Source of the DNA: Dehalococcoidia bacterium
GTDB taxonomy: Bacteria; Chloroflexota; Dehalococcoidia; CAUJGQ01
Direction: 5' to 3'
DNA: 64,000 bases
Assembly: GCA_035310145.1 (NCBI GenBank)
Contig: DATGEL010000041.1
Location: forward strand, 1 to 64,000
Each line of letters starts with the position of its first letter. Position 1 is the stretch's first letter. Below the pieces are notes generated by a model. It did not search any database. It had not been told where the DNA came from and was given only the letters and a program-made list of their open reading frames with translations. A program made the position numbers and the translations under genes. Of this stretch, positions 58,876 to 64,000 are shown one piece after another.

Positions 58876-60120
58876 ATGACCACGGTGATTCATGGCGCGA
58901 CGCTGATCGACGGCACGGGACGCGATCCGGTTCCCGGCGCTTCGCTCGTAATCGAAGAGAACCGCATCGTCGCGGCCGGCGCGAACGTCGAGGCGCCGCG
59001 CGGGGCGACGGCGATCGACGCCTCCGGCATGACGCTGATGCCGGGCATGATCGATTGCCACGTGCACCTGGCCTCGTCCGCCTGGGGCGTGCAGCAGCGG
59101 CTGCTGAATCCCTACAGCTACTCGATCGCCACGGCGCTGGCCAACGCGAAGCTGACGCTCGACTCCGGCTTCACCAGCGTGCGCGACGCCGGCGGCACGC
59201 CGCGCGGCGTGAAGATGGCGATCGAGCAGGGCATGTTCCCCGGACCGCGCCTGCGCATCGCCGTGGGCGCCCTCTCGCAGACGGGGGGCCACGGCGACAG
59301 CGTGATGCCCAGCGGCGCCGACCTGAAGGTGCCCGATCCCGACCACCCCTGGACCGTGGTGGACGGCGTGGACGAGGTGCGCCGAGCCACGCGCCAGTTG
59401 CTGCGCGCCGGCGCCGACCAGATCAAGGTCCACACCTCGGGCGGCGTGATGTCGCCGAACGACGAGCCCGGCGCAACCGGCTTCTCGCCGGAAGAGATCG
59501 CCGTGATCGTGTACGAGGCGCGGGCTTCGGGCAGAACGGTGATGGCCCACGCGCAGGCGGCGCAGGGCATTCGCAACGCGGTGCTGGGCGGGATCGCCTC
59601 GATCGAGCACGGCATTTACCTGGAAGATGACGTGATCGAGGAGATGAAGCGGCGTGGCACCTATCTCGTCGCCACCCTCGTCGCGCCGGTCTGGGTGATT
59701 CGGCGCGCGGAGAAGGATCCGTCGTCGGTGCCGCCCTACGCGCTGCGCAAGGCGTCCGAGGTGAAGGAGGCGCACTTCAACAGCTTCCGCCGCGCTGTGC
59801 AGGCGGGTGTGCCGATCGCGATGGGCACCGACACCGGCGTTGGCCCGCACGGCACCAACGCCGAGGAGCTGGCGCTGATGGTCGAGGGCGGCATGACGCC
59901 GATGCAGGCGATCGTCGCAACGACAAAGACGGCGGCCGAATGCAGCCGCGCCGGCCAGCTCCTGGGCACGCTTGAGCCGGGCAAGCTCGCCGATCTGCTG
60001 GTGGTCGATGGCGATCCGCTGGCGGACATCGCGCTGTTGCAGGACCGGGAGCGCCTTGCACTGATCATGAAGGACGGCCAGATCCACAAGGATCTGCTCA
60101 GCAGCCGCGTGCGCGTGTAG
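58876..60120 (+). CDS. Amidohydrolase, prolidase-like (Xaa-Pro dipeptidase type)
   Basis: The 414-residue protein has the metal-binding HVH in MIDCHVHLASS, the bridging Lys in QIKVHTSGGVMS, His in MAHAQAAQGI, His in IASIEHGIYL, and Asp in MGTDTGVGPHGTNAEEL. The C-terminal LGTLEPGKLADLLVVDGDPLADI is typical of the amidohydrolase superfamily. All ligands of a binuclear site are present. Relatives include imidazolonepropionase- and prolidase-like enzymes; the substrate is unknown. It is divergent from fabF. Confidence 0.86.
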   Translation: MTTVIHGATLIDGTGRDPVPGASLVIEENRIVAAGANVEAPRGATAIDASGMTLMPGMIDCHVHLASSAWGVQQRLLNPYSYSIATALANAKLTLDSGFTSVRDAGGTPRGVKMAIEQGMFPGPRLRIAVGALSQTGGHGDSVMPSGADLKVPDPDHPWTVVDGVDEVRRATRQLLRAGADQIKVHTSGGVMSPNDEPGATGFSPEEIAVIVYEARASGRTVMAHAQAAQGIRNAVLGGIASIEHGIYLEDDVIEEMKRRGTYLVATLVAPVWVIRRAEKDPSSVPPYALRKASEVKEAHFNSFRRAVQAGVPIAMGTDTGVGPHGTNAEELALMVEGGMTPMQAIVATTKTAAECSRAGQLLGTLEPGKLADLLVVDGDPLADIALLQDRERLALIMKDGQIHKDLLSSRVRV

Positions 60121-60186
60121 TCGCCGGTCCTGCCGGGACCGTCTGACGGCGCAGGGTAGATGCCGGCCGGCGGCATCCGGCGGCCA

Positions 60187-60202
60187 GGCTTCCCGCGAAG
60201 CC
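60187..60202. terminator. Short hairpin after the amidohydrolase gene
   Basis: GGCTTC pairs with GAAGCC over a CCGC loop, about 67 bases past the amidohydrolase stop. It shares the GGCTTCCCGC core with hairpins at 34878 and 47245. No T-run follows. Confidence 0.35.
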
Positions 60203-60412
60203 ATCGTGATCGATGGGCCAACCGACCTTGCGCTCTCCGGATGCCGGCTGTGCGCGTACGGTCGCGCCGGAGCTTCGACAAGTCTGGTGCAGTAGCGCGA
60301 GCTTCTGCGGTACGTCGGCTCGGCGGAGCAAAGCGTTGGCGCCGCGGCTGGCGGGCGGGAGCAGCGAAGCGTTGCAGGCATTTACAGCAGTCGCCGCTTC
60401 TGGCAAACTTGT

Positions 60413-60418
60413 TACGCT
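60413..60418 (+). promoter_or_regulatory. Putative -10 box (TACGCT) for the YVTN protein gene
   Basis: TTACGCT lies 28 bases before ATG 60446 and fits the TAYRCT pattern. The -35 is not clear. Confidence 0.35.
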
Positions 60419-60445
60419 CTCATACCGGCACGACAGGATTAGTTG

Positions 60446-62446
60446 ATGCGAAGCGTGGCGCGATGGCCGGTCGGGCGACTGGTGCTGCTGGGCTCGGTAC
60501 TGCTGACCGTGTTGCTGGCGGGTCATGCCTTGCCGCGCGCTGCCCTCGCTGCGTCTGGCGCGGGAGGGAACACCGGTCCCGTTGCTTCCGTCCGCACCGT
60601 GCTCGCCACGCCGCCGACGGCCAACAACGACAGTTACACCACGCCCGAAAACGTGGCGCTCTTCGTACCGGCCCCCGGCGTACTCGCCAACGACAGCTTC
60701 ACCGCCGGCGACGCCATCCAGGTGGTTTTTCGCGCCCTGCCACTGCACGGGTCCGGCAGCGTCGGCTTTGATGGCAGCGTCGCCTACTTTCCCAACGCCG
60801 GCTTCGTCGGCGTCGACACAATGCAGTACAACATCTTCGACGCCACGACCAACAGCAGCTCGGCGTTTGCGACCGTTTCGATCACCGTCACGGCCACGCC
60901 GCTCGTTGCCGTGAACGACAGCGGCAGCGTCACCGCCGGCGGCACACTGAGCGTGGCCGCGCCGGGCGTGCTCGCCAACGATGCTGCCCCCTTCGGCGAT
61001 ACGCTGACCGCCGTGCTTGTCACCGGCCCGGCGCACGGCGCGCTCACCCTGAACGCCGACGGCAGCTATAGCTACACGCCGGCGATCACGTTTCAGGGCG
61101 CCGACGGCTTCAGCTACCGGATCCACGATGCAACGAGCAATCTGGAGTCGAACGTAGCGACGGTGACGCTGACCGTGGCGGCGAATCCGTTGCAGGGCGG
61201 CGTCTCCCAGCCCTCCGCACCGGCGTCTGGACCGTTCGCCTACGTTGCTAACGGCGTCGACAACACGGTCTCCGTGATCGACACCAGCACAAACCGAGTC
61301 GTCGCCACCGTACCGGTCGGGCTGGCGCCGCAGGGCGTGGCGGTGAACCTGGCGGGAACGCGCGTTTATGTCACGAACGCCGGCGACAACACGGTTTCGG
61401 TGATTGATGCGAGCGCGAACAAGGTCGTCGCCACTGTGAACGTCGGGAGGTTGCCACTCGGCATCGCCGTGAACCCGGCGGGGACGCGCGTCTACGTCGC
61501 CAACTTTGCCGACAACACGGTTTCCGTGATCGACGCCGGGACGAACTCGGCTATCGCGACGCTGCCCGTCGGGGCGGCGCCGGTGGGCGTGGTGGTCAAT
61601 CCGGCCGGAACCCGTGTGTACGTAAGCTCGGAGATCGGCAACACCGTCGCCGTAATCGATACCGGTTCGAACCAGGTGATCGCCACTGTGCCGGTCAACA
61701 GCTTCCCCATCGGCGTCGCTATGAGCCCCAGCGGCGCCCGTCTCTATGTAGTCACCGGCCGCAGCAATTCGGTTGCGGTGATCGACACCAGCACGAACGC
61801 CGTGGTCGCCAGCTTGCCGGCGGGACAAGTTCCTGTGGCGGTCGTCGCGAATCCCGCCGGCACCCGTCTCTACGTCACCGACGCCGGCAGCGACCGCGTC
61901 TCCGTGATCGATATCGCCAGCGGCAGCATCCTCGCCAGCGTGCCGGTGGGGCTGACGCCGATCGGCCTGGCCATCACACCCGACGGCGCCTCGGTCTACG
62001 TCGCCAATTCCGACAACAGCAGCGTATCGGTGATCGATACGCGCACAAACACCGTTGCGGCAACGGTCCTGGTCGGCAGCGGCGCCACGGCGTTCGGGCA
62101 GTTCATCCGGCCCGGCGTTCCGGGCGCGCCCTTCGGAGTGGTGCCGCCGCCGCAGCAGCAGCCGGCGCCGGCGCCGCCGGTGATCCCGATTCCTCTCTTC
62201 TCCGTGTCGGTGACGGTGCAGGGCTGCGGCAACGTCACGCCGCCGGGCGGCGGCGGGCCTCACCTGTTCGGCGACACCGTGACGCTGCAGGCCGTGCCCT
62301 GCGCCGGCAGCAGCTTTGTCGGCTGGGCAGGCGGTCCCTGCAGTGGCACGGCGATCAACCCGTGCGCGGTGGTTGTGCCGCCCTCCAACCTGGCGATCAC
62401 CGCGATCTTCCGGCCGCAGCTCAAAAGCCGAGTCCCCGGTCTTTGA
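60446..62446 (+). CDS. Secreted surface protein: two cadherin/VCBS-like domains, seven YVTN propeller repeats and a C-terminal InlB-like domain
   Basis: The protein has 666 residues. The signal peptide ends ...ARAALAAS. Two ~90-residue Ig-like/cadherin-type domains begin [12 protein letters not shown] and [11 protein letters not shown], each with PGVLANDS. Seven ~42-residue beta-propeller repeats follow ([27 protein letters not shown]...NPAGTRV), enough for one closed seven-bladed YVTN propeller. After a Pro-rich linker comes a Cys-containing InlB-type repeat ([13 protein letters not shown]...GWAGGPCSG). It is probably exported and attached to the cell surface or shed, where it binds ligands or surfaces. 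No anchor motif such as LPxTG is seen. Confidence 0.85.
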   Translation: MRSVARWPVGRLVLLGSVLLTVLLAGHALPRAALAASGAGGNTGPVASVRTVLATPPTANNDSYTTPENVALFVPAPGVLANDSFTAGDAIQVVFRALPLHGSGSVGFDGSVAYFPNAGFVGVDTMQYNIFDATTNSSSAFATVSITVTATPLVAVNDSGSVTAGGTLSVAAPGVLANDAAPFGDTLTAVLVTGPAHGALTLNADGSYSYTPAITFQGADGFSYRIHDATSNLESNVATVTLTVAANPLQGGVSQPSAPASGPFAYVANGVDNTVSVIDTSTNRVVATVPVGLAPQGVAVNLAGTRVYVTNAGDNTVSVIDASANKVVATVNVGRLPLGIAVNPAGTRVYVANFADNTVSVIDAGTNSAIATLPVGAAPVGVVVNPAGTRVYVSSEIGNTVAVIDTGSNQVIATVPVNSFPIGVAMSPSGARLYVVTGRSNSVAVIDTSTNAVVASLPAGQVPVAVVANPAGTRLYVTDAGSDRVSVIDIASGSILASVPVGLTPIGLAITPDGASVYVANSDNSSVSVIDTRTNTVAATVLVGSGATAFGQFIRPGVPGAPFGVVPPPQQQPAPAPPVIPIPLFSVSVTVQGCGNVTPPGGGGPHLFGDTVTLQAVPCAGSSFVGWAGGPCSGTAINPCAVVVPPSNLAITAIFRPQLKSRVPGL

Positions 62447-63224
62447 GCGAGACGAAGCGGCCGAGACCGATCACGATGTGGTCGAGCACTTCCACGTCGA
62501 GCAGACGCCCCGCGGCGACCAGCTCGCGCGTCACGCTCACGTCGTCCTTGCTCGGCGTCGGGTCGCCCGAGGGATGGTTGTGCACGACGATGATACTGGG
62601 CGCATTGCTTCGAATCGCGGGGCGAAAGACCTCCGCCGGCCGCACCTGCGACTGGTTGACGGTGCCGCTGGAGATCGTCGGGATCGCCAGCACCTGGTTC
62701 TTCGTGTTGAGCACGAGCACGCGGAGCTGCTCCTGATCGAGCAGTTGCAGCTCGCTCTGCAGCAGGTGCGCCACGTCCTTCGGCTCGCGAATCACCGGGC
62801 GCTCCTCGGGTGTGGCCACGGCAAGGCGGCGGCCCAGCTCCAGCGCGGCGCGGAGCTGCGCCGCCTTCGCTTCGCCCAGCCCGCGCGTGGCGCAGAGCTC
62901 ATCGAAGTTCAGCCGGGCGAGGCCCACGAGGCCGCCGTGCTGGCTGAGCAGGCGGCTGGCCACGTCGAGCACGTTTTCGCCCGCCATGCCGACACGCAGG
63001 ATGATCGCCAGCAGCTCCGCCGTGGCGAGCGCGCCCTCGCCGTAGCTGCGCAGCCGCTCGCGCGGGCGCTCGGCCAACGGCAGCTCGCGGATGGTTGGAC
63101 GGTATTCAGTGCGGCGAGGGCCAGCGCCGGCCGGGACGCCCTCGGCTTCGCCGTCAGGGAGATCCGCTGCAGTCAACACCGACGCGGCTTCATGAACCGC
63201 GCGCTGGGCGGGGAGATCGGCCAT
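62421..63224 (-). CDS. radC: RadC family JAMM-domain protein
   Basis: The protein has 267 residues. The N-terminal helix-hairpin-helix-like part has [14 protein letters not shown] and [19 protein letters not shown]. The C-terminal JAMM metal site is complete: [15 protein letters not shown] with the conserved His-x-His, Ser and Asp. The end [20 protein letters not shown] is typical. RadC-type proteins are widespread; the DNA-repair role is doubtful. Its 3' end overlaps the convergent YVTN gene by 26 bases. Confidence 0.92.
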   Translation of the reverse strand: MADLPAQRAVHEAASVLTAADLPDGEAEGVPAGAGPRRTEYRPTIRELPLAERPRERLRSYGEGALATAELLAIILRVGMAGENVLDVASRLLSQHGGLVGLARLNFDELCATRGLGEAKAAQLRAALELGRRLAVATPEERPVIREPKDVAHLLQSELQLLDQEQLRVLVLNTKNQVLAIPTISSGTVNQSQVRPAEVFRPAIRSNAPSIIVVHNHPSGDPTPSKDDVSVTRELVAAGRLLDVEVLDHIVIGLGRFVSLKDRGLGF

Positions 63225-63313
63225 GCGCGGACTCCGGCCGGCGCCTGTCTGGCAGCGAGCCGGCCCGGCTCCACTCTACCTGCCCATGTTGCGGCTGAAA
63301 AGCGCGGCGCCGG

Positions 63314-64000
63314 TCAGCCCGCCAGCGCCGGCAGCGCTTGCAGCGCCTCGTCAGGGCGGCGGAAGCGGTAGCCGAAGTGCGGCACGGAGACGATATGCTC
63401 GGGCTGGCCGCCGTGGGAAGCGATCTTGCGGCGCAGTTTCCAGACGTGCGCGTCGATCGTGCGCTCGACGGCCATGTCGCGTGCCCCCCATACCGCGTCA
63501 AGCAGATCCTCGCGCGTGTAGACCACGCCGGGGTCGCGCATCAGCGCGTGCAGCAGGGCGAACTCCAGCGGCGTCAGGTGTACCGGGCGGCCGCGCACCA
63601 GCGCCTGGTGTGACTCGGGCTCGACGCGGATCTCGCCGATCGCGACCGGCCCCACGCCGTCGCCGGCGGGCGCGCCGACCCGTCGCAACACGGCGCGCAG
63701 GCGGGCGATCAGTACGCGCGGCGGACAGTCGGCTGAGACGACGTCGTCGGCGCCGGCCGCGAAGCAGCCCAGCGCCCGGCGTTCGTCATCACCTCGGATC
63801 ACGACGGTGATCGGCGCGGTGGTGGCTGCCATCAGCCAGTGCGTCGCTTCGAGCGCGTCCAGGCGTGGCGCGGCATCGACGGCGATGATGTGATCCGGCG
63901 GGCGGCGGCGGATCAGGCGCTCGGCCGCGTCGCGCGTGTCCACGCGCAGGGTGACGAAGCCCGCCTGCCTGAGCGCGGGCACGGCCCGCTCACTCCAGCC
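63314..64000 (-). CDS. Winged-helix response regulator (OmpR type), 5' end beyond the window
   Basis: About 229 residues are visible. The C-terminal OmpR-type DNA-binding domain is clear: LTPLEFALLHALMRDPGVVYTREDLLDAVWG, then RTIDAHVWKLRRKI and VPHFGYRFRRP. The receiver part lacks its first strand because the frame is still open at 64000 (GWSERAVPALRQAGF). A possible phospho-accepting Asp sits in HIIAVDAAP, but the following residues are unusual for a receiver, so phosphorylation is uncertain. A GTG at 63982 would give a shortened receiver. The partner kinase is not visible. Confidence 0.83.
   Translation of the reverse strand, partial: GWSERAVPALRQAGFVTLRVDTRDAAERLIRRRPPDHIIAVDAAPRLDALEATHWLMAATTAPITVVIRGDDERRALGCFAAGADDVVSADCPPRVLIARLRAVLRRVGAPAGDGVGPVAIGEIRVEPESHQALVRGRPVHLTPLEFALLHALMRDPGVVYTREDLLDAVWGARDMAVERTIDAHVWKLRRKIASHGGQPEHIVSVPHFGYRFRRPDEALQALPALAG

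Larger units (their letters stand above)
60121..60445. other. Intergenic region, no gene seen
   Basis: These ~325 bases separate the amidohydrolase from the YVTN protein. They hold a weak CGGTCC/GGACCG hairpin just after the amidohydrolase stop and a GGCTTC/GAAGCC hairpin at 60187-60202. A TACGCT box lies at 60413-60418. No frame is convincing. Confidence 0.5.

Noticed and set aside
57576-59630. 684-codon plus-strand frame across fabF and the amidohydrolase start
   Set aside because: It crosses fabF (with its complete catalytic triad) in the opposite direction and has no domain.
60098-62263. 721-codon open frame on the minus strand opposite the YVTN protein
   Set aside because: The repeats of the plus-strand gene (YVTN units) give an artificial repetitive peptide on the other strand (HRNRVV, GVDHGNR). 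The plus-strand protein has a signal peptide and known repeats.

Overview
The window is GC-rich bacterial chromosome. The gene content points to an uncultured member of the Chloroflexota, or less likely an actinobacterium-like lineage. It has four luciferase-like (LLM, probably F420-dependent) oxidoreductases, four intact FadE-type acyl-CoA dehydrogenases ending in a GLGLPR-type tail, paired N-acyl-D-amino-acid deacylases, a Uma2 protein, telomere-like intergenic repeats, and a CopC/CopD/cytochrome c fusion. This taxonomic call is inference from gene families; no rRNA or ribosomal protein gene is present.

Layout. 1-876 is a scrap heap: the tail of a possible transposase, the N-terminus of a Tn3-type resolvase, a small unknown ORF and the C-terminus of an acyl-CoA dehydrogenase. 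1295-7194 holds an acyl-CoA dehydrogenase, a 1002-residue LuxR/MalT-like regulator and an EamA exporter. 7241-17117 is a coherent catabolic and uptake locus. On the minus strand, in transcription order, it has a Tat/lipoprotein-type peptide-binding protein, an amidohydrolase, DppB- and DppC-like permeases (ATG/TGA overlap) and two D-aminoacylase paralogues, with a divergent TetR regulator. No ABC ATPase is encoded nearby. 17267-23928 adds an acyl-CoA ligase, two LLM oxidoreductases, an orphan HicB-like protein, a Rieske oxygenase with a palindrome inside its promoter spacer, and an SDR. Together these look like degradation of amide, carboxylate or ring substrates through CoA thioesters.

24079-38388 is mixed: a zinc-ribbon Ser/Thr kinase, Uma2, three acyl-CoA dehydrogenases, an alpha/beta hydrolase, two more LLM enzymes, a catalytically degenerate GGDEF protein, the CopC-CopD-cytochrome c fusion, a LysM protein, and a four-helix-bundle gene bracketed by inverted telomere-like TTAGGG repeats.

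38587-46902 holds a kinase-like ATPase, an HD protein, a site-2 protease, DedA, a propeller lipoprotein, a secreted transglycosylase with a duplicated N-terminal module, a small secreted protein and an SDR. 47097-47395 carries two serine tRNA genes with strong terminator hairpins. 47505-64000 is the more conserved housekeeping part: CDP-alcohol phosphatidyltransferase, mnmA, rsfS (apparently with a CTG start), ndk, tsaB/tsaE, a B12-type binding protein with cobyrinate a,c-diamide synthase, galE, fabF and radC. It also contains a prolidase-like amidohydrolase, a seven-repeat YVTN propeller surface protein and a response regulator cut by the window edge.

Across the window a TAYRCT hexamer (TATACT, TACACT, TACGCT or TATGCT) recurs 20-110 bases before genes and is probably the local -10 box. 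No CRISPR array, prophage or rRNA was seen. I did not find a clear-cut undescribed defence or biosynthetic system. The most unusual items are the copper/cytochrome fusion, the repeat-bracketed four-helix gene, the dead GGDEF enzyme, the CTG-start rsfS and the palindrome-in-spacer promoter.
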